From Porogramme epimiltina (taxonomy: Eukaryota > Basidiomycota > Agaricomycetes > Polyporales > Polyporaceae), in NCBI GenBank assembly GCA_900155495.1, contig FTLJ01000136.1:1-58432 (forward strand): a stretch of DNA of 58,432 bases, given 5' to 3'. The notes under the pieces are model-generated. The model was not told the DNA's origin. It saw only the letters and a program-made list of their open reading frames with translations, and ran no database searches. The position numbers and the translations under genes were made by a program. This document shows, piece by piece, positions 36,006-47,700 of the stretch. The first letter of the stretch is position 1; each line of letters opens with the position of its first letter.

Positions 36006-37770
36006 CTAATCGTGCCGCACGGCAGTGTACTCACCTTCGAGCTCAAAAACAGTGCACCGCACCTCCGAAAGCCAGCTCATCCTCTCGGTCTCGCGGCGGC
36101 ACTGCACGCTGTTTCCAGCTCCCATGCACTTCCCGCTCGCACATCCAGACATGGAACCTCCGCCCGCCCGCTTCCTGAGCACGATGCCACCACTACGGCC
36201 TAACGCGAGCGGACTAGATGCGATGGAGGACGGGGGCGCGGTGCCTCCAAGGCCGAATTGTGGGCTCGCGGGGTCCGGGATGCAGCCGCTGCCACCCGAG
36301 AGGCATGGAAGGAGCGTGGGGAGCGTGGTCGGCGACGAGGCGTAGGTGAAGATGCGCAGCCGCTGCGCCGTTGAGAGGATAGGGGCGAGGAAGGAGAGGA
36401 TGTGGAGCTGGAGCTCGGTCGGGAGGCGGGTGAATTGGAACGTGGGCGGCTCCGGGGAGGATGCTATGACTAAGGGGTGGGCATAGGGCTGACCAATGGA
36501 CGCGAACAGCGACTCCGGAGAGACCTTGGCGCAGGCGCAGGTGTCGGAACACGGGGAGATGGATGAGGGTGTCGCGCGACTCTTGGGACGAAGGAGGAGC
36601 GGACGGGCGTAGCGCAGAAGAGACAAGGCTTCTTTCTCGACGCGGCGCTTCAACACGGAGTTACGCACGAGGATACGCTTCAGCTCGGTCTCGCAGTCCT
36701 GCCAGCTCTTCGGGGTACCCTTCGCCTCTCCCTCATCATCGCTCGGCGAAGCATCGCTATCGGGGTCGGGTTCGGCGAGGCCGTTGGCGTGCATCTCGAG
36801 GTTATGGAGGGTGTAGTTCGCGGCGCGGGCGGCACGAATGATCGAACGAGCGGCACGGATGCGAAGTTGATTCCCGTTGACCTTAAGTGTCCGGAGTCTG
36901 CATCGAGGGGAGGTGATGTGTCGAACGATGTATGGCGCAGATGCATGTGTAAGTCCGATTGCTGAGAGATGGATCTCTTGGAGGTAAGGGGTGTCCAAGA
37001 CAGGCAAAAAGTGAGCGACGAATGTGTCGCCGAGGCATTTGTTTGTCGTGAGCGTAAGTGTTTCCAGGTGGGAAGCATTGATCGCCAGCGCGAAGACGAT
37101 AGAAACGTCGGAGTTTCCCACAAACTCGTTCTAAGAACACGGTAGAGTTAGCATCAAGTACGGTAAGATTAAAGGGGCAAGTGGACAACAACGCATATGG
37201 ACTGCGCCGCGAGCTATCCTCCTTTTGGCCTTCTGGGCGCACGAGACATACGAGGGGTGTCCAGTGCCTCCAGTAGCACGCCCTGCTCACGCACACAGAG
37301 CGTAGCCCACATCGACAACGAGAGATGAAGAGATAAAGACTCACGTTCTGTAGAAACAGTTCCTTCAAGGAAACGTTATCCCGCAGATACCGGCTTATCG
37401 CCAAAAGCCCCCTGTTGCCGATATCGTTCGAGTTCAGGCTGATCTGAACAATCTTGTGCTTCCTCCCTGCCTCCGACGAGAGGAAGCCAAAAAGCTCCTC
37501 GCAGCCCGCGTCGCCGAGGTTGTTGTGCCCGAGGGTGAGTCTCACGACGGAATGTCGAGCGAGGATCTCCTTGATCACTGCTTGGGCACCTGTACTATAA
37601 CTGAGCAATGCATCCGACGCATGAATGGGCCACGACGCACCTGAGACCGATGATAGTCCGGTGTCCATACTCTCGATGTGATTCCGGGAAGCAAGGGAGA
37701 CTTTCGGCGCGGCGGGACGCCGGGCGGCTGCAAAGTGTTTGTCGAGCCCGCCGAACGTAAAGGGGTCCAT
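36006..37770 (-). CDS. RNI-like leucine-rich-repeat protein with C-terminal F-box-like segment
   Basis: Exons 37770-37641, 37589-37345 and 37130-36006 give 499 residues. The N-terminal half holds ribonuclease-inhibitor-type leucine-rich repeats, for example VVRLTLGHNNLGDAGCEELF, KIVQISLNSNDIGNRGLLAI, LETLTLTTNKCLGDTFVAHF and LRTLKVNGNQLRIRAARSI. An acidic linker (DPDSDASPSDDEGEA) follows, then a basic stretch and, near residue 360, FTRLPTELQLHILSFLAPIL, which resembles the start of an F-box. A Gly/Ser-rich Cys-containing tail ends the protein. The F-box normally precedes the repeats, so the order here is reversed. It may be an SCF adaptor or a scaffold. Neighbours give no hint of a pathway. 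Confidence 0.8.
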
Positions 37771-38179
37771 GGTGCGGGAGGGAGGGCGTATCAGTTGCTC
37801 TCCAAAATCATGAGAACGGCGGACAGGATTACGGAAAGGGTTTATGTAGGGAGAGGAGGCGGAGTGGAGGAAGGAGGGCCGATGCCGCCACAACGCGTGA
37901 GTGCGCGCGGGCGCCTATCCACTGCCTCTTTGCTCCAGCTTGGCGGCGGGCCCCGGCTTGTCCGGCCGGCTCCGGATTAGTGCCGCGCGCCGGCCGCTGA
38001 CCGTGAAGGTACCTTCAACCTCTCCGTCTGACTCTTATCCACGCATTGTACTTGTCTTGTACGTACACGGCTACGCCCCTATGTACTTTTTGGTGCTTCT
38101 GTTGACAACGTAGAGGCATCCTACTGATTTTTCCTCCGCTAATTTATAGATAGAACCGTCTACGGCCCGTGCGGGCACC

Positions 38180-38720
38180 ATGGCACTTGATTGTTTCAAG
38201 GATCTCCCAAGTGAGTCGCGTTCTTCATCGCCTTCAACACTGATCTCATCACTTCTCTACGCATGGGCCGTCTACAGCGGCACTTACTCACCGCTGAGGC
38301 ATATGCGGTCTGGACCTCGGTGGCCGTCGAGGAATCGATGCAAGGCTACAAACACCTCAACCGAGCGATGAGACCCCGCCATGTTCTAGACGTATGTCAA
38401 AGCCTCCTCAGCTCTCTCGTCTTTTATCCTCTACCTCACCTCCCGCTTTCCGCCCATTTTCCGGCATACTCGCTGGCCCTCTTACTAATCCCAACTGTAG
38501 CGGGGGACCACGTACGGTTGCACGCGCATCGCTCGGTTCAGAGGTCATATGTATGTTTTTTTCTCTTCGCACAGACATCACTAGGAACCACAGACGACCC
38601 AAGAGCTCCCAACGCACCCGCACAGGCTCCGTGTACTGGCGATGAATGCCTATCTGCGCCGTTGCGTCGCTATGTCGCTGCCACGCTCACGAGGTACGTT
38701 TTCTCTCAGCATGCGGTAAA
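38180..38720 (+). other. Possible small multi-exon gene, not resolved
   Basis: An ATG at 38180 in a good context (ACCATGG) opens a short frame that meets GTGAGT after MALDCFKDLP. About 60 nt later, after CTACAG, a frame reads HLLTAEAYAVWTSVAVEESM and runs to a GTATGT donor after RPRHVLD. Further splice-like pairs follow near 38500 and 38560. The first junction does not keep the frame, so either the start lies elsewhere or this is a chance pattern. I recognise no family. Confidence 0.25.
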
Positions 38721-38994
38721 CTTGTGGTAGCCCCTTTATGATGGTCAAGTATAGGACACTCCCTATACCGCGTAGAAGATGCTCTCAATCCTTCGCCGGA
38801 GATGTTAGGGGAAAGCAATGTAGGCATGAGGCTGTTGGATACGGAAAGGTATGGTTATTGGCCGGAATCGTGACTTTTGTCTTCCTACTGTACATCCAAC
38901 ACCAACATAATGACCCGAGCGCTACGCAGAAGCAGAAAATTCTCTGACGGTCCCTATCCACGTGAGCGGCAATCGACAGGTGGACTCAGGGGCT

Positions 38995-40093
38995 TCAAAG
39001 GCCACGCGAAAACCCCCCATCCTGTGGTCCTCCGGAGCCATACCTTGCTCCAGTTCCGCGGTACCAAGCTGGTTCCGCTGATGCATTCTCCACATTTGAA
39101 CGAACGAATGTGAAGGGGTTGGGCGACGACTGGTCAGAGAACGGAGGGGGGTAGGCAGGTGCACTTGCTGCACCAAAAGACGCGAGGAAGTCATCCCATC
39201 CGAACGATGGGATTGGCGTGGAATACGGGGACGCGTTGTATATCCCGGTGGAACCGGGCGTAAGTGGGGCACCAGCTGACGGCGGGGCACCCGACGTATC
39301 TATGTGCCACAACAGGGAATTAACCAAGCCACCCCACAGCTAATCGTGGCATCAGGCTCAGCGGCTGCGGCTCACCATGTGGCTCTGCACCTCGACCCGG
39401 CAGCGTGGGCACCTGGTCATGTGGCGGGTGCACCGCGGATAAGCCCGCGTCGTGGGCGTGGGAGGCGGCAGCTAGGGCCGGGGCCTTGCGCCTACGGCTT
39501 CGTGGCCTGAGCTCGGCGTCAACACAGCCATCTGCGATCCCGAGGCGCACGCAGCGCTCGCACGGGCGGGCGTCGCTGCACCTCTTTGCGACGTCGCGGC
39601 AGCTCGTGCACTACGACCGCGGGGGAAGCGCGGGGAACGGCGGCGGTGAGTCAGTAGGCGTTCGTCCCCGGGGTTTGGCGGGAGGCTCACCGCTACTTTG
39701 GCAGGCGTCGGGCGGCGGGCCCCTTTAGGCGCGGAGTCGGCGGTCGGTGTGGCCACCCCCACCACCGCGTCGTCGGGGGGTCCCAACGGGGATGCGGGGT
39801 TCAGAGCGGCGGAAACAACATCTGATAATTCGTATGTCAGTATCAAAGCCTACAATGTAGGACGAGCCCGCTGCTCGGTGCTAGTGCTCACGAAGTTGCG
39901 ACTTATGCACCAGGAGGCATACGTAGTCCTGGTCAATGGAATGAACGGGGCGGACTCCATGTGGGAGCTGTCCAGCCGTGCCTGTGAAGGCGCCGGCCCC
40001 TCGCGCTGGCGCGACTTGGGGCTGAGAGTGCCCCGCATCGTCCAGGGCATCCTGGGGCGGGGTAGGGAGGGAGTACGATACCCTAGAGCTCAT
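38995..40093 (-). CDS. Zn(II)2Cys6 transcription factor (with Pro-rich C-terminus)
   Basis: Exons 40093-39923, 39849-39691, 39610-39376 and 39299-38995 join in frame to 289 residues. The binuclear zinc cluster starts at about residue 111, right after the splice that joins AKVA to CTSCRDVAKRCSDARPCERC, and closes with GCVDAE; the six Cys follow the pattern x2, x6, x5, x2, x8. A basic linker (RPRSRRRK) follows. The C-terminal part is rich in Pro, Ser and Gly (PLTPGSTGIYNASPYSTPIP, GWDDFLASF) and may activate transcription. The N-terminal exon SRVSYSLPTPPQDALDDAG is also of regulator type. It should bind CGG-containing sites as a dimer in the nucleus. No fungal-specific transcription factor middle domain is seen. 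The 3' end may contain a further intron; the last exon is the least certain part. Confidence 0.78.
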
Positions 40094-41338
40094 TCTGTAC
40101 CGTATCTAATGGTAGAAGGGGGAGGCGGTCGGGAAATTAACTCAGATGAAGGGTCAACTCGACTGCGCGGGCCTAGTGGGCGGGGATTTGGTAGTGGGGG
40201 ATGAAAGCAAGGGTCGTGGTTGGCGCACCGCCACAGGATGGGTCCGTTTTATATATGCTGGACAAACGCCCGCCACGCTGGGGGGAGGGCACGAGCCCGT
40301 CGAGCCTACGGCATTCCCCGCGAAAGCAGTCTCCCTGGCGTCCGAGGGAATAGCTGAGATTTTTAGACTCTCGAATATCGTGAGAAGGGATATTGGCGGC
40401 CTCCAGAAAAGGGATTCCCGGCTGTCGGCCTTTGAGCTGAAGAGAGGTCCTTGGTGCTCCCCACCAAAACAACCCAATCACGCCGGTGGTGCATATTTTC
40501 AAACTGCACGGCGCGACCGTGGTCCGTTCCCTATGAAATTGGACCCATTGTCCATACACCCAAAATTCCAGGGAGAAGGGATGGTCCAAACGTGCAATGG
40601 TACTGTACGTGCCCCCTCCCAGCACTCGGTATCTATCAAGAAGTAACAAGTGGGAAAATAGGAAATTTGGGAGGACTTGGGGGTGCCGGAGGGATTCGAG
40701 TCACCAAAGTGTGCAAACAAGGGAATGGGACTAAAGCACCCAGAGCAAGCCCGTTAGTGCAAGAACCGTCGACATCTATATGCCTATCTCGCAGAGCTTG
40801 GTTTCTGCGCGTACCTATAGTGTCTTTGGAGAAGTGTGCGTATGCATCTATAGAGTCTCGGGGACACAGACACCATAGACGCAGCGTAAATGAGCTCAAT
40901 TATGGGGGAAAAGCCTGGGTGCCACGAGAGCGGTGTTTGGACCTGCCAGTCCTACCCAAGCGACGGCGCCGGACTGCGAGCCATGAGCCTGGGGGTTACC
41001 CCACCCCTCTGTGGCACCGCATGATGCCAGAACCCCGCGAACCCACATCTCTCGATAATGTATGTGCCCAACACCTGGACTAGCGCACTCGGCTATTGCA
41101 CATCTTAGATAGTCGAATACGTTCGATGACGGTCTTCGCACACGCACAAGTGTTCGGGACGTGGAGGTGGGTGTATTAGGACATGACGAGCTCTACGTAA
41201 AGGACATTATAGGCTGCAACTTTTGGGGTGCTGTCGTGCGATATGCGAGACAAGCCGATCTACAGTACGGTAGGGGAGGATGGTGAGCAGGAGACGAGAG
41301 TGCATCGAAAAGTCGAGCGGATCGAAGGGCCCAGACGA
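40094..41338. other. Intergenic region, no gene recognised
   Basis: This region lies upstream of the Zn cluster gene and downstream of MAM33. Open frames at 40173-40649 (minus) and 40451-41083 (plus) carry no domain. A stretch near 40670-40720, read on the minus strand, resembles the last codons of the regulator that ends at 49228 (see findings), but too weakly to call a gene. Confidence 0.45.
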
Positions 41339-42532
41339 TTATGCCTCGACGAAATCCTTCACATTCTTGAGCCAGCTCACGTACTCCTAAAATACCCCAA
41401 ACGATCGTCAGGACAACACAATTTACCAACACAGCAGCACGATGAGACAGACCTTCTGTTCCTTGAACTCAGCATACTCTGGCACAAAGTACGCCAGGCT
41501 CTGGTTGATGCCGCGCTCCTGCAAGAACTTGTCGAACTCATCTTGTAGCGAGACGTCGAGCGTATCGAACTAGCAGCGGTCAACACCTCAGCATCAGAAT
41601 ATGACGTCACCAGGCCACGCCTCATACCTGAGGGCCGAGGTAGAATCCCCTCCGCTTCCAGTCCGCCTCGGCGGTGAGCTCAGTGCCGACCTTAGCGTCG
41701 CTGTAGTACGAGATGTTGTCGATGACAAACGTGCCCTCCTGGCACATCGCGTCGATCGTCAGCGCACCAGGGGTAGACGCCTGATGACGGGCGCGGCAGA
41801 TAAAAAAACAGCCAAGGTCAGTATTCAAGGGCATACAGGATGGCACGAAGACGTACCTTGGTGAACGAGAACGAGCAACGGATGGGGTACGAATGCAGGG
41901 GTGCCTCGGCGTCCTCCGTACCCTCGGCGCCGTCCTCACCGTCCTCGAACTCAGCCTCCTGCTCTGCTTGGATGTCGGCAATGGAGAAGATCAACCGAAT
42001 GCTTATCAAGAAGTTAGCACACCCGCACCGCTAGGCGCAAGAGGAGAGAATACGTACTCTTCGCTGCCGAACTTCCTCGTCAGGGTGACCTCATCCACGC
42101 CAGCCGCGTCCTCAATCTACAGCGCCATGAACATTCTATGGAGGCTCAAGCGAAACAGAGTGCTCGGAGACTCACAGCCCAAGTACCCTGCGCCTTGAAG
42201 GCCTTCAAGAACTCGGGATCGGCGGGCGCAGCGGCCTCATTCTCGTACTTGAGCTCCTCCGCGAGGCGCTGCGACAGCGCGACATCGGCTACAAAGGGAC
42301 GTGGCGTCAACACCAGCACCATATTTTTTCCACAGACAAGGCGTTTAAGAGTGTGGAAAATGTACATACAAGCACCCTCGCCAAGACGGCGCGCAGACAC
42401 GGAGAAAGCCCTTGAAGCCGCGATAGGCGCAACGCGAGCAGCGGCAAGAGTCAATGAACGCGGCGCGGCGCGGGCAACGAGCCCGCGCGATGCGGAGAGA
42501 GCAGTCTGACGAAGGGCGCGGATAGCAGACAT
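41339..42532 (-). CDS. MAM33: Mitochondrial acidic matrix protein (p32/C1QBP/MAM33 family)
   Basis: The start MSAIRALRQTALSASRGLVA is a typical mitochondrial presequence: positively charged, Ala/Ser/Arg-rich and free of acidic residues up to RRLGEG. The mature part is acidic: LAEELKYENEAAAPADPEF, IEDAAGVDEVTLTRKFG, IRLIFSIADIQAEQEAEFED, CSFSFTK, GTFVIDNISYYSDA, FYLGPQ, QDEFDKFLQERGIN and YVSWLKNVKDFVEA before the TAA stop at 41339. These blocks follow the order of the p32 family, which forms a doughnut-shaped acidic homotrimer in the matrix and supports mitochondrial translation and respiration. About five short introns split the gene. Length, presequence and C-terminal helix are all as expected, so the gene looks functional. 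Confidence 0.93.
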
Positions 42533-43002
42533 GATAGTCACTGCAGGAGAAAAGGGAGGAAAGGGAGAAGAGTTGTTGTGAGGGGTGAGGAGTGAGCTGG
42601 ACAAAGCCTGGAAAGACTCGCTGGCGAGTCGCCGAGACTGGCCGGCAAACCGGCGGTGTCCCGGGTCTTTGTTTGGCAGCCCCAATCAAGCGCTCCGCGA
42701 ACGCTAATTTGAAGCGCTCAGTGCGCTTATCCGAGGTTCGCTACTACCACTGTTCATGACATACGAGCCCAAGAAATCATATCGCATTCCGACCACTCAA
42801 ACTACGGATATACTCATACGCTACAAGAAACAGTGGGACGATCTATCAAAGAAGAACAATACCTGTGAGGAACAACGGGGCTCTGGGGCGATATCTTGTG
42901 GGACCATAGTTGAAATTAGACATGAGTTATTTCAGAAAAGAACTAAATCAGATCAGACTCACTGAGCCACGTATGTAGTCAAGTTACACAGCACACTACG
43001 CC
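42533..43002. other. Intergenic region between MAM33 and regulator 1
   Basis: This region contains the MAM33 promoter side and the 3' flank of the Zn cluster gene. It is AT-richer than average beyond 42740. No feature was recognised. Confidence 0.5.
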
Positions 43003-44274
43003 CTAATAGTATGTAGAAAAATTGCTGTTTGCAACGGGGCAAGTTTGGGGATCTCCGGCTCGGCAATCTTCCATGCAAAGAGAGTGGTGAAGTCCCGGCG
43101 AAGATGGAACTTGTTTGCTCATTGAGTAGTCTCCGGAAGCTTGTGGAGTAATGGTCTCGATATGTACTGATGGATCATCAACACTTGACAAAAACTGGTA
43201 GGAGTTCTCGCAGAGTGGAATGTTGTAATCAGTTTGCGTTGGATTGTATGCGCCCCACGAGAGCAGCGATGGGTAGGCCAGGCGTTGATCTACATTGTCG
43301 AATGCATCGGTGATGTGATATGGCATTGGCAGTTGGGGGAGGTCAATGTAACCCTTGATGAGCACGTCTGCATTTGAGCTTACATCTGTACCACGTGGAA
43401 ATATACGGGTAAATAGTCAGACTACAACTTCGAGAAATAAGATACCACGGCTCACCGTGTGATATGCTGTGAAGAGGTTCATCCAAAACAGGAGGTACAG
43501 TTTGATAAGTCGCTCCTGCTTCTAATGAACTCGTCTTTTGGCGACAAGGTCGCTGCCGTGGGACGTATTTACAGGTGATTGTTTTATCATTAGCCATACA
43601 CCGGGCGCACGGGTCCCCGCGGTCGCACTTCTTCCGCGCGTTTCGACAATTGGTGCACTGAATGCTCATGAGAAAGGCATTGAGAACAGTCAACATATTC
43701 TACATACCGCAGGCACATATCGACGTCTACGGTTTGCTGTAACGCCAGCGGGTGCATCATGACAAATGTCGGATAGTTTGTTGACTAAGAAGCTTGGCCT
43801 TTCCTCTATAAATGTGCACATGATTATTGCATCAGGAACGGAAATTGTGACACACAGAAAGGTGGACAAGGAAAACGGGGCAGAACAGGAGTGCCGAAGC
43901 ATCCATAACTGCCGCCCCCTGATACATTGTTCTAAATAGGATATTATACCATACCTGAAGGATTATGGGATTTGGAAGATACAGAACTCTGAGAGTCAGG
44001 TAGAAATATTGACGGGTTGGGGACAGCCGCGGGGTGCGCTGCAGAATTGTCATCAGTGTGATACATTCATGAAGTGGAGGCATAGGTTTCACAAATAAAT
44101 ACCTTGCTCGCTACCCTGAGAGCATCCATTTGGTGCAATCTTCGAGTTGTCTTTGCACGCGATAGTTGAGGTAGAGTCTGGAGTTGATCCCAGTAGCATC
44201 GGCAGGCGTTGGGAACAGTTCCCTGCCTGCATAGTAGGCGGCGGATGGTAATGCGGATGAGATGGAGAGCGCAT
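43003..44274 (-). CDS. Small Zn(II)2Cys6 regulator 1 (left copy of duplicated cassette)
   Basis: Five exons (44274-44103, 44038-43955, 43805-43708, 43657-43456, 43385-43003) give 312 residues. The binuclear cluster begins at residue 119, exactly at an exon start, after RRRRYVPA: CTNCRNARKKCDRGDPCARC, closed by ITCKYVPRQRP. N-terminal to it are His/Pro-rich (SPSHPHYHPPP) and Ser/Asn-rich segments; after it come Pro- and Tyr-rich stretches with no coiled coil or fungal-specific middle domain. The protein should be a nuclear DNA-binding regulator. The gene at 49228-50445 has the same start type (MRSPSHPHYHP against MHPPSLPCYHP), the same intron phases and an identical 202-nt zinc-cluster exon, so the two are paralogues within a tandem duplication. 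The carrier gene that follows it at 48026-48770 is broken, but this regulator is open throughout. Confidence 0.82.
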
Positions 44275-46540
44275 TATGATGGGGCTGTATTCGGCGGGGA
44301 TGGACTCACTTTATGTACGAGCGAGGGTCTAGAGAACGGGCCAAGGAACGCAGCCAACTCCAAAAAGGGAACCGTTTTGCTAAAGCACTATGCCGGTGCT
44401 TGTAAGGCGCCCGCGGATCCCGATGGGAAGCTTCTCATTTATAGCAGCTGACCTCCGACTCGAGAAAACGCCCTGCTTGAGGCTGTATTCGGGCCCGAGA
44501 CCGTCTCGTAAACTTCGACGTCCTTTTTGTTTTTTCACTGTCACAAAAGGGCATCTATAGATCTATATTTGCTTTAATATGGCATGCACCTATCATCGAT
44601 AGTGCAATTGCGACTTGGAGGTTCCTCAAAGTTGTAAGTATGTTTTCTGAAACATTCATTGCAGACGGCTCTTGCTTCGAAGCTTGTATTCGTAGTACCT
44701 TGAGATTGGCCTATAATCCAAAATGAAAGTTATCAGCTGGAGGTGTCAAATGATAGGTGAGTATGAGGGTCAGTGCGCTGCTGGCGCTACCGACGCATTA
44801 GTTATTGGTGGCCAGTGAGAGATACGCAAGTGCCCATATCGGGCCCTAGATGGATAACAAAGTGCACGTCTTAGGCTACATTTCACCCCATTAAACATTG
44901 AGGTTGAACACTCGGACGCAGATGAATGCTACGCGGGAGTAAACGACGTCAAGTCTACTATAACTGTCGCTTCAACAGTGCATCATGTGTCCTCCTCAAC
45001 TCTTTCGCTCTAGCATTCAAAGACTCCCCGCCGTCTGGGTGCATGATTCCATTGTCTGTGACAACTCATCAGTCTTCATGTTCAGATGTTCAGACCAGTC
45101 TACTGTCGTCAACTTTCCCCTGTAACATCGCGCCATCTGTCTCCGCAACGCCATGTGTATACTTTATAGCTAGCTGCGGTGAACCACGGGAACTAAGGGT
45201 CTCCGAACCAATGGGGATAAATGTAGCGAGGGAGGGAGTATGGAGGCGTGACTTGAAGGGAACTTGAAGTTGTTAGAAGTGGCAAGGGGCACATACGGTA
45301 GTGAAAATGGTATCGATATCGTCATCGAAGAAGATCGTGTTTTGTCTGAGGTCTGATGATAGACATATACTTAGCTGTATACACCACATAAGGGTGTAGA
45401 GGGGATGGAAAGCAGCACGTGTCCGATAGTGTCATGCTCATTCGTTTCCTCCAGAGCGCGCTAGGTGCCGATGTGGTGTTTCATTTGCATTTCGAGTTCT
45501 GAGTGGCCTCTATGACGACAGTATCATGCTTCAGCACCGGGTGTATTCTAATTTAGTAGTGGGGACTGAGAGAGTGAATACAAGAACACCGAATACCGAA
45601 CTTGAACAGACTACCTAGCTCACGTGTTCCAGAGTCGTGGTCACAACTCTCAAGAATAGACACTAGCTCGTGAATATCAAGCCTGAGACATATGCTCTGC
45701 CATGCTCTCCGGGAGGGTCCGGGACTGAACGGAGTAGTTCGACGGTATGAACATTTTCGGAACACCCGATTGATGCTCTGCGAGCGCCGCGGGACTTCCA
45801 GCTGCTGGATCCGTGATTCGAAGCCTTTTTTCAACACCCAACGCGGAGCTTGGTGCAACCTAGTCGTCGACCATGCTCGCATCTCTTACATCCTGGTCTG
45901 CTTTTGGAAAAAGAGCATCACGTTGCCACCCCTGTCGCCGCACGCAGTTCCGCCGCTCAGCCCGCACCTCGCGTTCGAAGTCTGGGGTCTCCGTATTTCG
46001 TCCTCGAGGTTGGCTTCGTGCGTCCGAGGTTAATGGGAGTGCATCGCTAGTACCTAGCTTCTTCATTAGCCGCGTGTTCCATACTTGGATCCGTGCTATC
46101 CGCGTACATCTTAACTCTTCGGAACTTCCCGGCGGTCTGTCGCGCGCCGCTATGAACGGCGCATTATGGTCCTGCTGCCTGCAACGGACCGCCCAGGTCG
46201 CATACCGTGCAACTACCTTTCCCCCTTCTTTTGCTTCTCTGTCATCGGGTATATCGGAGACACGGCATGTAGTTGCTCACACGTACGAAACACGTGGTCA
46301 TCGTCCCCGGATTCGCCAGTGCGGTGTTTGCACGGCGCCTTTTTTGCCTCATGCTTTCCGCGCACCGTCTCCCGTCGCCGGCCATTGGTTTTTCCCCGTC
46401 TTTGCACAGTACCATACGCGGACGAATCACATCTTCCTCACCACCAACAAAACTTCACATGCACATTCGCGCACATCTAGCAGGTCTAGATCCATGTGTC
46501 ATCCTATATATGCATCTACCACACATGTGGATTGCACGCA
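44275..46540. other. Spacer of the left cassette, upstream part
   Basis: This is 2.3 kb without a recognisable gene. A long plus-strand frame (45873-46796) runs into the duplicated spacer; its Arg/Ser-rich translation and the lack of any counterpart frame in the other cassette copy speak against a real protein. The stretch just upstream of 44274 should hold the promoter of regulator 1. Confidence 0.45.
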
Positions 46541-46811
46541 GCGGCGAGAGCGGCGATCAAAACGTCCATCCTCCATCCCCGCCGCTTCGTTCCCTCATCC
46601 TCTCCCCCCCCGTCCCATCTCGCGGGGCGATGTCCGCAGCCGCAGGGTGCGTGTGCCAGATATCCACGCCACGCGCACCCGCGGTCGCCCCCGCACCGCA
46701 TGCCTCCTCCCCTCGACAGAGACTTGGATGGGTGCGCGACCTTTCATGCCTGGCGAAACCTTGCGTTCCACGCGGCGCCGCCTATCGCGCTTCTAGATCT
46801 GCGGCTCTGAA
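46541..46811. repeat. Duplicated spacer segment, left copy
   Basis: This segment matches 51907-52127 in the same orientation. The clearest part is GATCAAAACGTCCATCCTCC at about 46555 and 51928, with GCAGCGGCGNGAGCGG just before it in both. Weaker matches continue through GCGCACCCGCGG to CGCGCTTCT and CGGCTC near the end. Substitutions and small indels are frequent, so the duplication is old. Confidence 0.75.
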
Positions 46812-47575
46812 GTGATAGTTGTTGTGGTGTAGGTTCCGTCGAAATTCGGGGGATGGTACGGCGAACGGCGACAGTGACGAGAAGGTGTCAAAGGCGTCAG
46901 AGAGCCGCCCGGGGCACAGCTTAGCAGAGGTAAAAGTCGAGAGGGGAAGAAGTTCAGAGTACGAATAGAAGTGGAGTATCTTCAATGAGGGTATGGGTGC
47001 TACGCGAGACTCCAGCGCGGCGTATTCTACAGAGGTGCGTTCTTTATCAGCATCATATAGGAGTACACGACTGCGAGATACGCGCACATGGGCATGGTGA
47101 TAGATTACATTGCGCGAGGTGAGCGCTGGAGACAGGGTGCGAGTGAGGTGCTTAGGTGGATGTGGAGAGCGCGCGAAAGTTCTGCGAGAGCATCACGAAG
47201 GGCGACGAAGTTGAGGAATCAGAGGCACCCCATTGATGAACAGGTATGTTAACCCCCTTGAGCCATCCTAGGTTTGAGTGTGCTCCGCAGTCGTGGAGGA
47301 GCTGGCAGAGGACGCGATGCGGGGGTATGAGAGAATAGTAGGGCGAAACATGGCGACCACTGGAGGATGAGGGGGGAAATGGTCTGCAGGGGTGTGCTCT
47401 GCTGTACGAAGTCCGTCGGTGTTTTCGAGGACGGGATGGTGTCGTGCTGCTGTGCCCCCTGACGCTTTATGACGACCCGTCTGTATACGGAATGCGACGT
47501 GTAAGCAAGACGAACGCGGGTCGACGTGTCTCCGGTGGGGGGTGGGGGGTGGGGGGCTCGAGCAGGCCCTCGTGC
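46812..47575. other. Segment present only in the left cassette copy
   Basis: The duplicated spacer is contiguous in the right copy (about 52127-52133) but interrupted here by roughly 765 bp. Open frames on the minus strand (46782-47087, 47249-47653) are not recognised. No terminal repeats or target-site duplication could be made out, so it may be an insertion here or a deletion in the other copy. A G-run motif lies at its right end. Confidence 0.45.
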
Positions 47576-47700
47576 ACGGACGATGGAGAAGGTCGAAGAA
47601 GGGACGCGAACGTTCCCGAATAGTTCCCATCTGGGAAGGAGAGGTGACGTCACCTCCCGGCCCAGTATCAGACCGCCAAAAGTCCGAGAATGACGGTCTA
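47576..47700. repeat. Duplicated spacer segment, left copy, second part
   Basis: This segment matches about 52128-52240: GGAGAAGGTCGAAGAAGGGA against GGGGTCGGAGAAAGGAAGCG, then TGGGAAGGNGNNNTGACGTCACC, and further on GAGAATGACGGTCTATTAG against GAGAAAGACGGGCCATTAGG. The palindrome TGACGTCA, the consensus of bZIP/CREB-type factors, is kept in both copies (47644 and 52191). Confidence 0.7.

Noticed and set aside
39370..39450. A RING-like pattern (CTRHMTRCPRC) on the minus strand
   Set aside because: It lies in a shadow frame of the zinc-cluster gene at 38995-40093; the cluster frame splices cleanly and explains the region.
45873..46796. A 307-codon plus-strand open frame
   Set aside because: Its second half lies in the duplicated spacer, but the corresponding right-hand copy does not keep the same frame open, and no family is recognisable.
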